DNA from: SNAP01 sp049671745
GTDB lineage: Bacteria > Bacteroidota > Bacteroidia > Bacteroidales > Marinifilaceae
Assembly: GCA_049671745.1 (NCBI GenBank)
Contig: JBATVL010000015.1
Location: 1-30,537, forward strand
Reading direction: 5' to 3'
Length of the DNA: 30,537 nt
Shown: piece after piece, positions 17,874-25,946 of the stretch
Layout of the letters: every line of letters starts with the position of its first letter
Position numbering within the stretch: position 1 is the first letter of the stretch
Notes under the pieces: model-generated
Database searches by the model: none
What the model was told of the DNA's origin: nothing
Seen by the model: the letters and a program-made list of their open reading frames with translations, nothing else
Position numbers and translations under genes: made by a program

Positions 17874-18098
17874 ATGAATAGAATTAATACTTATAATGAT
17901 CGTGCGTTTATATCACTTTTCTTATTTCCTATATTAGGTTTTTTTGCATTATATTATAGTTCAAAAGCAAGAACTAATATGCTATTAGGGAATGATGAAA
18001 GTGCTACTAAATATGCTAAAATAACAAACAAGTTTTTTACATGTAGTTTTATAGGTGCAGTATGCGTAGTTGCTTATTCTTTATATGTAACAATATAG
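17874..18098 (+). CDS. Small CD225/dispanin-like membrane protein (cassette B, copy 1)
   Basis: 74 residues: two hydrophobic segments (about 12-29 and 52-72) separated by a charged loop. LFPILGFFALYYSSKARTNM, then a G-N-D-E-S-A stretch and KYAKITNK, fit the CD225/dispanin pattern (P-x-G-x-x-A-x-x-Y-x-x-K-A, then polar residues, then a K-rich second helix start). Such proteins sit in membranes; the eukaryotic relatives include IFITM. A second copy lies at 21228-21458. It starts 104 nt after cobM and ends at a perfect hairpin. Bacterial function unknown. Confidence 0.75.
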   Translation: MNRINTYNDRAFISLFLFPILGFFALYYSSKARTNMLLGNDESATKYAKITNKFFTCSFIGAVCVVAYSLYVTI

Positions 18099-18117
18099 TA
18101 GATGTAAACTCAAATAT

Positions 18118-18156
18118 ATCCCCTTACTTCATGATTTGAAGTAAGGGGATTCTTTT
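18118..18156 (+). terminator. Strong terminator after CD225-like gene 1
   Basis: A perfect 14-bp stem 18118-18131/18137-18150 with loop TGATT, followed by TCTTTT. Marks the end of the cobL/cbiG-cobM/CD225-like transcription block. Confidence 0.88.
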
Positions 18157-18531
18157 GCAGAAAAATTAATCTTTATTGTTTAGTTTCTCCTATAAGTAGA
18201 AAGATAAGATAAAAAGCAAAATGGTCAATTCGATATTTCTATTGAAGTTGCTTAATATATGGGGAGTCTAGCAAGTCGTTTTAAAGAAGATATACATCTT
18301 ATATATCCACGTTATGGATGTGGAATCTTGTCTTGTGTTCTAATAGTTAAAGAATTTGTATAATTAGAAATAATATAGATTATCTTATCATGTTTTATCA
18401 GCATTCAAAATGCTAAGCAATGAAATCAGCTACATACTAATAATCCACCATACCTAGCGTAATAAGAAAAATTATAACATCATTCGAAGGTAAAAGCCAA
18501 TAAACACCCAAGAAACAGCCTTGAACCTTAT

Positions 18532-18575
18532 TCTTTCTGTATTCTTCCTGTAATCTTCCTGTAATCTTCCTGTAT
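18532..18575 (+). repeat. Four tandem copies of an 11-bp unit
   Basis: Units TCTTTCTGTAT, TCTTCCTGTAA, TCTTCCTGTAA and TCTTCCTGTAT follow each other without gaps at 18532, 18543, 18554 and 18565. Eleven base pairs is close to one helical turn. No spacer structure, so not CRISPR. Confidence 0.85.
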
Positions 18576-18649
18576 TTAAAGATAGAGAACACATAAAAAA
18601 ATATAAGAAAAATAATTGAGAATTAGCCTGTTTAATGTAAGCTAATTGG

Positions 18650-18854
18650 ATGTCAAATGTGAAGTTATTAGATTTCTTCGACGAATGGATCTATACTTTT
18701 AGTATAATTCATAGGTGCACTGTCCAAGCAAAAGCTGTTGTTTCTACTTTTCTTTTAGATTCTTTACCTTTAATTGATTGAAGAAGCTTGGGAAGCTAAA
18801 CTTGATACTATGTGTGAGAATGCTTTAAAAGTTATTTATGTTGCTTGTTTCTAA
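18650..18854 (+). pseudogene. Possible frameshifted remnant of a small protein gene
   Basis: An ATG at 18650 opens 43 codons (with LLDFFDEWIYTF and VVSTFLLDSLPLID) ending at TGA 18779. From 18774 the next frame continues in a protein-like way (LIEEAWEAKLDTMCENALKV) to TAA 18852. Joined by one frameshift this gives about 67 residues of amphipathic helix. It could be chance; I cannot name a family. Confidence 0.3.
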
Positions 18855-19094
18855 GGAGTTTGCACATAAATAGAAGATATGCATAATGTAGCAAGATTAA
18901 TATCTTGTTATATTAGGCTTTATTTTTTATAGAATAAAGATTGCTAAGAAGAGTATATTTTCTTTATTGCTTCTGTCTGAGTGTATTGATGATATTGGTT
19001 GTTTTGATAATATAAAACAAACGATAAGCTAATAAAATAAGGTTTTTTTTGGTGTTTATTTTATGTTTTAAGTTAAGTATAAGAGTAAAAATGA

Positions 19095-19125
19095 TTGCAT
19101 ATCTAATTTATTAAATATAATTTTG
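19095..19125 (+). promoter_or_regulatory. Promoter of the coiled-coil lipoprotein
   Basis: TAATTTTG (19118-19125) matches TAnnTTTG, with TTG 19095-19097 as -33 and a 20-nt spacer. Because the box overlaps the earlier in-frame ATG at 19123, the start at 19174 is preferred. Confidence 0.6.
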
Positions 19126-19173
19126 TGGCTCATTTGCGACTTGCAAGTGTTGAAATATTTACTGTTGTGTTGT

Positions 19174-21102
19174 ATGAAAAGAATTAGTTTAGCCGTACTT
19201 ATTATTTTTAGTATATGCTTGTTTGCTTGTAAATCTTATAAGGAAGAGTTTAATCTTAAAAAGACAGAATTAAATAAGGAGAAGGAAATTTCTAAGGGTA
19301 AAGATGCTTTGATTAGTGGTCTTGAGGCTGAAAAAAATAGACTTAATACAGAACTTATAAAGCTTGGTGAGACTGCGAAAGTTCTAGAAAAAGAGAAAGC
19401 AGTATTACTTGAGAGAATTATAAAATTAACTAATGATTACTCTTCGTCTAAGGAAGAGATTATTAAGTTACAATCTACTCAGAATATACTTGAAGAAAGG
19501 CTTTCACAGTCGGCAAATGAGAAGGCTGCTCTTTTGGTGCAACAGGCAAAATTAGAAGACGATCTTCTATCTGTAAAAGATGAGGCTTTAAGAAAACTTA
19601 CAATAGACCAACTTATAAAAATCTTTGAGGCTAATATTAAATTAATTGGAAATGCTGGAAGTAATGATTTAAAGTTAGTCACTACAAAACTTAAAGCGAT
19701 AGAAGCTAGAGAGAAAGCTGTGTTAACTGCTGAGGAATTGCTTAAAACAAAACGTGATTTACTAGATGCTAATACTAAAAAATTAGAGAATAGGAAGGCT
19801 ACTTTAAATGCTGAATCTATTAGTTTAAATAAGCGTGAGAATGATTTAAAGAGCTTAAAAGCTTTTTTAGACAAACAAAAAGCAGAATTGGCTGCTAGAG
19901 GATATGTAAATAATGCAGATTTAGCAAAATATCAAAAAGATATTGAAGCACTAAGAAAAGCAAAAGAGTCTTTTGAGAAAGATAAGCTAACTTATGATGT
20001 GAAGATTAAGAAATTAGAAGCTAGTGTTAAAGACTGGGAATCTAAATGTAGTGAAAAAGAGAAATCTTTTATAGCTAAGGATGCCGAACTTAAGAAAATA
20101 GAGAAAGAATTAGAATTTAAGAAAGGTGAACTTGCTGCTGAAAAACTTAAAACTCTTAATTTAAACAATAATATTGTAGAGCTGAATAATACTATAAAGC
20201 TTAAGGAGAAAGAACTTGCTATAGAGAAGGAGAAAGCTAATACTGCTGGCATTGAAAATACTAAGAAAATTAAGGTGTTAGAAGTTTCTTTACATGAGTT
20301 AAAAACTCAAAGAACTTTACTAAATGCAGAAATTCAACAATTAAAAGAGAAGGTATCGCAAGCTGAGGCTGCAAATACTATAACTGAGACAAAGATTGTT
20401 GGACTTCGAAATGATATTCAAAAGCTAGAGAATGAGAAGGCTGCTTGGGGAATAACTCGTGAAAGTTTAAATGCAGAACTTGCTAATAAGACAACTTTGC
20501 TTGAAAATGAAAAGAAACTTCTTATTAAGGCAAAATCTGATTTAGAAGAGCAGGCTGCTAAACATTCTGAGGAATTTACTACTCTTACTGCTAAAATTGC
20601 AGAATTACAGAAAAAGATTGCTGATGCTGAAATTTCTAAGAAGTTTTATATTAGTAAAGAAGTCTGGCTAAAGAGAAATTCTTTATGTGGATATATTATA
20701 GGTGAACTTTTTAATAAAGAATCTCTACCTTCTTGTTTTTCTTTTTTAAGTGAAACGAGTGATGTTATTCATTATGCTAAATCGGGTTTTTTCAGTAGTG
20801 AATTCACCTATATTGGTGTTAATAAGAAGACAAATAGAATTTATAGCTTACAATGTGAGGCTAGAGAGCCGAATTATCATGTTACACAAAGTTATGGTTT
20901 TAGACATAAAGTTCTTGATATAGATAAATTAAAGAAGGATTTTTGTATTTTAGATTCAAAGTATTTTGTAATAGGTCGTTCTAATATTACATATCACGAT
21001 GATTATCAAAGCATTATTCTTGTTGGTTTTAATGACGGAAATTTCCTTACAATAACTAATTTTGCAGTAGAAAGAGGAGAAGAGCCTTTGTACACAAAAT
21101 AG
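19174..21102 (+). CDS. Long coiled-coil lipoprotein with C-terminal globular domain (cassette B)
   Basis: 642 residues from ATG 19174. This start gives a clean lipoprotein signal (MKRISLAVLIIFSI..LFAC, Cys19); the earlier in-frame ATG at 19123 only adds 17 residues and overlaps the promoter. Residues about 24-485 are almost all heptad-like Lys/Glu/Leu-rich coiled coil, with a short break near 145-165. Residues 491-642 form a compact mixed alpha/beta domain with several aromatic residues and cysteines, not recognised by me. The protein should be anchored to a membrane by lipid and extend through the periplasm. It stands between two CD225-like genes. Function unknown; low-complexity hits to SMC or tail proteins would not be meaningful. 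Confidence 0.82.
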   Translation: MKRISLAVLIIFSICLFACKSYKEEFNLKKTELNKEKEISKGKDALISGLEAEKNRLNTELIKLGETAKVLEKEKAVLLERIIKLTNDYSSSKEEIIKLQSTQNILEERLSQSANEKAALLVQQAKLEDDLLSVKDEALRKLTIDQLIKIFEANIKLIGNAGSNDLKLVTTKLKAIEAREKAVLTAEELLKTKRDLLDANTKKLENRKATLNAESISLNKRENDLKSLKAFLDKQKAELAARGYVNNADLAKYQKDIEALRKAKESFEKDKLTYDVKIKKLEASVKDWESKCSEKEKSFIAKDAELKKIEKELEFKKGELAAEKLKTLNLNNNIVELNNTIKLKEKELAIEKEKANTAGIENTKKIKVLEVSLHELKTQRTLLNAEIQQLKEKVSQAEAANTITETKIVGLRNDIQKLENEKAAWGITRESLNAELANKTTLLENEKKLLIKAKSDLEEQAAKHSEEFTTLTAKIAELQKKIADAEISKKFYISKEVWLKRNSLCGYIIGELFNKESLPSCFSFLSETSDVIHYAKSGFFSSEFTYIGVNKKTNRIYSLQCEAREPNYHVTQSYGFRHKVLDIDKLKKDFCILDSKYFVIGRSNITYHDDYQSIILVGFNDGNFLTITNFAVERGEEPLYTK

Positions 21103-21227
21103 ATTAGATTGAACTCCAGTAAAATATAAAAATAGAGAATACCGAAATAGAGTAAGTCTTCTCCATTTTTAGATTTTTAAAAATGAAAGTAAGATGCTTA
21201 AAATATAATCCTTTAAACAGGCAATAA

Positions 21228-21458
21228 ATGAATACAAATGAAATATTAAAAAATGATGTATTAGTCTCATTTATATTATGCCCTCCAGTAGGAATATTAG
21301 CATTAGTTTATTGCATAAAGGCAAAAAAAGCCATAAAACGAAGAGATAACGAAAAGCTAAACAAATATTTAATAATAATTAAAATTTTAATGAATATAAG
21401 CTTTGTAATCGCTCTATCTTTACCTACTTTTTTAATAATAAAATTTTTAATTGCTTAG
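21228..21458 (+). CDS. Small CD225/dispanin-like membrane protein (cassette B, copy 2)
   Basis: 76 residues, two membrane segments. FILCPPVGILALVYCIKAKK followed by IKRRDNEKLNKYL aligns without gaps in the core with FLFPILGFFALYYSSKARTN and MLLGNDESATKYA of the copy at 17874-18098, so the two are paralogues. It begins 125 nt after the coiled-coil lipoprotein. Ends 18 nt before a convergent membrane-protein gene. Function unknown. Confidence 0.72.
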   Translation: MNTNEILKNDVLVSFILCPPVGILALVYCIKAKKAIKRRDNEKLNKYLIIIKILMNISFVIALSLPTFLIIKFLIA

Positions 21459-21476
21459 ATTCTTTAGGAAATATAT

Positions 21477-21785
21477 TTAAAATCTATTCCTTTTTTTACT
21501 CTCCAACAACCAAATAATAATAAACCAATAAGCAAACCAAGATATAGTACTGCACATATAAAAAGATTTGTTTCCAAAGTTCAAGAAATGAGCACTGTCC
21601 AATAAGTATTGCATCAACAAAGCAAATGGAAACGACAGTATAAACAGCGGAATTAAAAGCTTGTATTTTACCTTTTTCTGAATAAAAGATTTAAGAGAAT
21701 ATATTTCTTTAATGAAGTGAGAAAATACAAAATATGCTGATGTTGTCCCTGCTACTATCAGTAAAATTGGTTCTAAATATGTCAT
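21477..21785 (-). CDS. Small membrane protein with three helices
   Basis: 102 residues with predicted helices near 3-22, 44-63 and 78-95 and a basic C-terminus (ESKKRNRF). No family recognised. It faces copy 2 of the CD225-like genes tail to tail and diverges from cobK-cbiD. A weak -7-like TAGCTTTA lies on its strand upstream near 21827. Real by its membrane-protein composition; function unknown. Confidence 0.6.
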   Translation of the reverse strand: MTYLEPILLIVAGTTSAYFVFSHFIKEIYSLKSFIQKKVKYKLLIPLFILSFPFALLMQYLLDSAHFLNFGNKSFYMCSTISWFAYWFIIIWLLESKKRNRF

Positions 21786-21966
21786 ATGTAGTTGTTGAAT
21801 AATTATACGCTTAAGTTGTTGTATTTAAAGCTACATTAAAAAGTAGATATATACTAAAATAGTGTAGTGTTTTTGATATAAATATGTTTAACAAGAATTA
21901 ATTGAAAAAAAGTCAGATTTATCATTTGTTTATCTATATTTATGAGGCAATTAATAGATAGAAAAT

Positions 21967-23796
21967 ATGATAATAGTATTTGGTGGAACAACAGAAGGGA
22001 AGAAGGTAGCTTCTCTTCTAAATAAAGCGGGAAAGAAATTTTTCTACTCTACAAAGAGAGATATCCCTTGTGATGATTTAGAGAATGCAGAACATATACA
22101 TGGAGTTTTAGATGTTGAATCTATGCATGCTTTTTGTAAAGAAAATAGTGTTAAACTTATTGTTGATGCAGCACATCCATTTGCAGAAATGCTTCATGAT
22201 ACTATAGCTACGGTGTCTGATAGTTTGAATTTGCCTGTTGTAAGATATGAACGTCAATATCAAGAGAGAGAGGATGATATGTTATGGTTGGATTCTTTTG
22301 ATGAAGCTCTTGCATACCTTGAAAAGAATAAGATTCAGAAATTACTTGCCTTCACTGGTGTTAATACTATTAAGAAACTTAAACCTTTTTGGGAAAAGAA
22401 CGAATGTTGGGCAAGAATAATTAATTCAGATGTTTCTCGTGAGGAAGCTAGAAAGACTGGTTTCCCTGAGGATAAATTATTGTATTTCTCTGTAGAGGAA
22501 GATGACGAATTGGCTCTTTTAAACAGAATCAAACCAGATTGTATTATTACTAAAGAGAGTGGAGTTACAGGTTTTTTTGAGAGAAAAGTTGAGGCTGCAC
22601 GTCAATATGGTGTTGAAATTCTTGTTATTAAACGACCACATTTATCGGATAATTTTGAAGTTGTTGATTCTGAGAAAGAATTAGAAAAGAAAATAAGAGA
22701 TATTCATCCTTCTTTCTTACCACTACGTTCAGGTTTTACTACTGGTGCGTGTGCTACGGCAGCTACTAAAGCCGCTTTGAGATGTTTAATTACTAAGGTT
22801 ACTCAAAAGAAATCAGATATTGTTCTACCTAGTGGAAGAAGAGTAACTTTCCCAGTTGAAACATGTGAATTTAACAAGGAGTCGGCATCTGCTACAGTAC
22901 GTAAACATGCTGGTGATGATCCCGATGTAACTAATGAAGCTCTTATTGGAGTTAAAGTTTCTTTTAATGAAACGGGTGATATTCGTTTTGTAAAAGGTGA
23001 AGGTGTTGGTACAGTTACTCTTAGTGGACTAGATATTCCAGTTGGAGGACCAGCTGTTAATCCTGTGCCTCGTAGAATGATGAAAGAAGTTGTGAAAGAA
23101 CTTACTTATATATACGAAGATCAAAGAGGTGTGGATATTAGTGTTTTTGTTCCTGGCGGAGAAGAACTTGCTAAAAAGACATTAAATTCAAAATTAGGAA
23201 TATTGGGTGGTATCTCAATTATTGGTACTTCTTGTATTGTTAAACCATTCTCTAAAGCTGCTTATGTTTCTTCTTTAGAGAAAGAAATCGAGGTTGCCAA
23301 AGCTAATGGCTGTGTGCATATCGTAATTAACTCAGGAGCTAGATCTGAGAAGTATTTAAGGGATAGATTCCCATCTTTTCCAGATTATCATTTTGTACAT
23401 TTTGGTAATTTTATTGGTGATACCTTAAAGAAAATAAAGAAAGAAAAGATAGAGTCTGTTACTCTTGGTATAATGCTTGGGAAAGCTGTTAAATTAGGTG
23501 AAGGACATCTTGACACACACTCTAAAAACGTGTTGATGGATAAGGCCTTTTTATGTTCTTTGGCTAAAGATTGTGGTTACGAAGATTCGTATAACGATAA
23601 GATAAATGCTTTAACCATGGCAAGAGAATTGCCTAAGATATTCCCTTTTACAATATCTGAGCCATTCTATAAATTATTGGCAGATAGATGTATGCAGGTT
23701 TGTTCTACAGTTTGTGGAGATTGTGCATTCGAATTATTACTTATGGATAAAGATGGAAATATTCTAGAATTTAAAACTAGTTTCGCTTCATTATAA
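21967..23796 (+). CDS. cobK-cbiD: Fused precorrin-6A reductase (CobK/CbiJ) / cobalt-precorrin-5B C1-methyltransferase (CbiD)
   Basis: A 609-residue bifunctional enzyme. The CobK/CbiJ half (1 to about 248) shows VFGGTTEG (4-11), DAAHPFAEML (67-76) and KESGVTGFFERKVEAAR (196-212), and reduces the corrin macrocycle with NADPH. The CbiD half (252-609) begins PLRSGFTTGACATAATKAAL and carries GVGTVTLSGLDIPVGGPAVN, and methylates C1. The fusion is known from Bacteroidota. CbiD confirms the anaerobic route. Its 3' end overlaps the convergent btuC gene by 20 nt. Confidence 0.95.
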   Translation: MIIVFGGTTEGKKVASLLNKAGKKFFYSTKRDIPCDDLENAEHIHGVLDVESMHAFCKENSVKLIVDAAHPFAEMLHDTIATVSDSLNLPVVRYERQYQEREDDMLWLDSFDEALAYLEKNKIQKLLAFTGVNTIKKLKPFWEKNECWARIINSDVSREEARKTGFPEDKLLYFSVEEDDELALLNRIKPDCIITKESGVTGFFERKVEAARQYGVEILVIKRPHLSDNFEVVDSEKELEKKIRDIHPSFLPLRSGFTTGACATAATKAALRCLITKVTQKKSDIVLPSGRRVTFPVETCEFNKESASATVRKHAGDDPDVTNEALIGVKVSFNETGDIRFVKGEGVGTVTLSGLDIPVGGPAVNPVPRRMMKEVVKELTYIYEDQRGVDISVFVPGGEELAKKTLNSKLGILGGISIIGTSCIVKPFSKAAYVSSLEKEIEVAKANGCVHIVINSGARSEKYLRDRFPSFPDYHFVHFGNFIGDTLKKIKKEKIESVTLGIMLGKAVKLGEGHLDTHSKNVLMDKAFLCSLAKDCGYEDSYNDKINALTMARELPKIFPFTISEPFYKLLADRCMQVCSTVCGDCAFELLLMDKDGNILEFKTSFASL

Positions 23797-24784
23797 TCCA
23801 AATAACTATAGGAGCTCCAAAGATAGCACTTACTGAGTTTATCGGTAATGTGCTTGAGTTTCCTGGTAGTTGTGAAAAAATATCACAAATAAGCATAAAT
23901 ATTGAACCTATTAAAATCACAGAAGGAATAAGAATCGAATGATTACTTGTTTTGAAAAGATTACGAGAAAGATGAGGAATCGCTATTCCTATAAAAGCTA
24001 TAGGTCCAGTATAAGCTGTAATTACTCCTGCTAGAATACCAGTTATAACCAATAATGTCATTCTTATCTTATCTATATTTGTACCCAAACTTTTTGCGTA
24101 GTTCTCACCCAATAGAATTGTATTTAAAGGCTTTTGTAATGTTACACATACAATTAGTGTGATAATGATTAATGGAGCAATGTAAGCTATCTCAGACATG
24201 CTCACAGCAGAAAGAGAACCCATAGTCCACACTACAAAACGTTGAATGTTTTCGGCTGTACTGAAATATTGTAATATACTTACTACCGCTGAAGTTAGGG
24301 AACCAAACATTATTCCTACTATTAAAAGAGTAAGATTGTTTTTGAGTTTAGCTCCTGCTATTATAACAAGAAACATGGCTGCCAAAGCTCCTATTACTGC
24401 TGAAAGAATTATACCTACATTGCTAATAGAAGCTAATCCTATTGTTGAAATAAAGAAGCTTCCTCCCATTATATATAAAGCTACTCCAAGTGAGGCTCCT
24501 GAAGAAACTCCAAGTACAAATGGACCAGCTAGTGGATTTCGGAAGAGAGTTTGCATAAGCAAACCTGCTACTGATAACGAAGCTCCAGCAAGTATTGCTG
24601 TTATTGCTTTTGGTAATCTGAAATCTAAAATAATATATCTCCAAGATTCTTTTATCTCATCACCTAATAGTAGTTTAAAGAAGTCTTTAAAAGGAATAGT
24701 AACACTACCAAATACTAAATCTAATACAAAAAATATAAGTACTAATATAGCTAATAAAGTGAATTTAAGTGGTGCTTGTTTCAT
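23777..24784 (-). CDS. btuC: FecCD-family ABC permease, probable vitamin B12 importer
   Basis: 335 residues with about ten helices, normal length for BtuC/FhuB-type permeases. RNPLAGPFVLGVSSGASLG (82-100) and the coupling-loop segment GPIAFIGIAIPHLSRNL (260-276) are diagnostic. It follows btuF by 6 nt and is the last gene of the riboswitch-led operon, so corrinoid is the likely substrate. No ATPase gene follows: the next gene is convergent and overlaps by 20 nt. The ATPase subunit must come from elsewhere. Confidence 0.88.
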   Translation of the reverse strand: MKQAPLKFTLLAILVLIFFVLDLVFGSVTIPFKDFFKLLLGDEIKESWRYIILDFRLPKAITAILAGASLSVAGLLMQTLFRNPLAGPFVLGVSSGASLGVALYIMGGSFFISTIGLASISNVGIILSAVIGALAAMFLVIIAGAKLKNNLTLLIVGIMFGSLTSAVVSILQYFSTAENIQRFVVWTMGSLSAVSMSEIAYIAPLIIITLIVCVTLQKPLNTILLGENYAKSLGTNIDKIRMTLLVITGILAGVITAYTGPIAFIGIAIPHLSRNLFKTSNHSILIPSVILIGSIFMLICDIFSQLPGNSSTLPINSVSAIFGAPIVIWIIMKRN

Positions 24785-24790
24785 AACTTA

Positions 24791-25936
24791 TTAAAACTCT
24801 CTTGTAAATTCTGATGTTTGAGGAAGTTTTTTGAAATAATACATCTCATAATCCTTAAACATTTCGGGCTGCAAGATATGAATAATATCTTTAAGTATAA
24901 TGTCTGGATGCATAATACCACTTTCCCAATAATCGTTGAATCCCTTTGGGTTCATACGTTTGTCGTAGTTATATACATTCTTATCTTTAAGAGCTTTGAA
25001 GATATGGTAATGTTTATCTTGTGAATTTAATTCATCCAGAGAAAAGGCACTTGGAGATAACCAATAGTCAGCTTCTTTCATACATTCTATTACATTCTCT
25101 ATATTCATATGAATACTTCCTCGAGTAGTATCTTTTTTGAAATAATAATTGGCTCCTGCATCAACAAGCATTTGTCCCATATATGATTTCCCACCTGGCA
25201 TATACCAAGTTCCTTTAAAGTTTGAACCCCAAAGTATAGTAGGTTTATTTTCTATGTTTTTAGTAATAGTTTTAAGTGCTGTATATTTAGTCTCTATTTC
25301 TTTAAAAACACTGTCAGCTTTAAGTTCTTTATTTAAAATACTTCCAAAGAACTTTACCCATTCACTTCTCCCAAGAACTGTAGATTCCCTCCACTCTGAT
25401 ATAGGAATAAAAGGAATACCTGCTTTTAATAAAACTTTTTTAAGATTGTAATTATACTCATAGCCAGTTGTGAAAATCACGTCTGGTTTAAGTGCAATCA
25501 TTTCTTCTACATTACATTTCATATCGTCGCCAATATTTACAATCTTGCCTTCTTCATACTTTTTATAAAGTTTTTTATTGTAGAATCGATATGGATTAGA
25601 TGAGCCAGTAATTAAATCTAAATTATCAAGTGCATCAATAAATCCTATGTGAGTACTAGATAAAATAGCAATAGAACTTACATCTTTTTTAATTACAAAA
25701 TCAGCTTTTGGTAAGTTTCTTGCAGAATCTACCTTTAATATTAGAATTCTATTAAAGATTTCTCCTGATTGTTTGTATGTCCTTATTAATGAATAATCAC
25801 TTGTTCTCTCTACATTAAAAAGTTTGGCATATTTGAAGTTGGATTTATCTCCAATTTGTTGTTCTATCTTTTTAGTGTTGTTGCATGAAAAGAATAAACA
25901 GCTCAAGGTAATTAATGTGATTAGTATTTTTCTCAT
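24791..25936 (-). CDS. btuF: Periplasmic corrinoid-binding lipoprotein, BtuF-like
   Basis: 381 residues from the ATG at 25936, which gives the lipoprotein signal MRKILITLIT..LFFSC (Cys18) and lies 10 nt after the btuG stop; the longer in-frame extension to 26122 runs inside btuG. Cluster A-1 substrate-binding protein: KKDVSSIAILSSTHIGFIDA, NVEEMIALKPDVIFTTG and the long linking helix near residues 210-250 are typical of BtuF/FecB/FhuD. Corrinoid is inferred from the riboswitch-led operon; iron-chelate binding cannot be excluded from sequence alone. Confidence 0.88.
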   Translation of the reverse strand: MRKILITLITLSCLFFSCNNTKKIEQQIGDKSNFKYAKLFNVERTSDYSLIRTYKQSGEIFNRILILKVDSARNLPKADFVIKKDVSSIAILSSTHIGFIDALDNLDLITGSSNPYRFYNKKLYKKYEEGKIVNIGDDMKCNVEEMIALKPDVIFTTGYEYNYNLKKVLLKAGIPFIPISEWRESTVLGRSEWVKFFGSILNKELKADSVFKEIETKYTALKTITKNIENKPTILWGSNFKGTWYMPGGKSYMGQMLVDAGANYYFKKDTTRGSIHMNIENVIECMKEADYWLSPSAFSLDELNSQDKHYHIFKALKDKNVYNYDKRMNPKGFNDYWESGIMHPDIILKDIIHILQPEMFKDYEMYYFKKLPQTSEFTREF

Positions 25937-25946
25937 TGTTGTTTTA

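Larger units (their letters stand above)
18157..19117. other. Gene-poor ~960-bp stretch with decayed ORF pieces
   Basis: No ORF over about 45 codons looks convincing. It holds an 11-bp tandem repeat (18532-18575), a possible frameshifted gene remnant (18650-18854), and short ORFs such as 18259-18363 (34 codons) with no support. I see no terminal inverted repeats or transposase remnant. The stretch looks like scar DNA or an insertion site. Confidence 0.6.

Noticed and set aside
18259..18363. 34-codon ORF in the gene-poor stretch
   Set aside because: No promoter, no ribosome-binding feature and no recognisable fold; expected by chance in AT-rich DNA.
18532..18575. CRISPR-like array
   Set aside because: Units are 11 bp and contiguous, with no spacers and no cas genes nearby.
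19123..19173. Upstream ATG for the coiled-coil lipoprotein
   Set aside because: It overlaps the -7 promoter box and puts 17 residues before a normal lipoprotein signal.
19479..20252. Minus-strand ORFs of 131 and 86 codons opposite the coiled-coil gene
   Set aside because: Ser/Leu/Phe-rich products are the usual antisense reading of Lys/Glu/Leu-rich coiled coil.
24246..24794. 182-codon + strand ORF opposite btuC
   Set aside because: It lies wholly antisense to a well-supported FecCD permease and its product has no coherent domain; a shadow frame of a hydrophobic gene.
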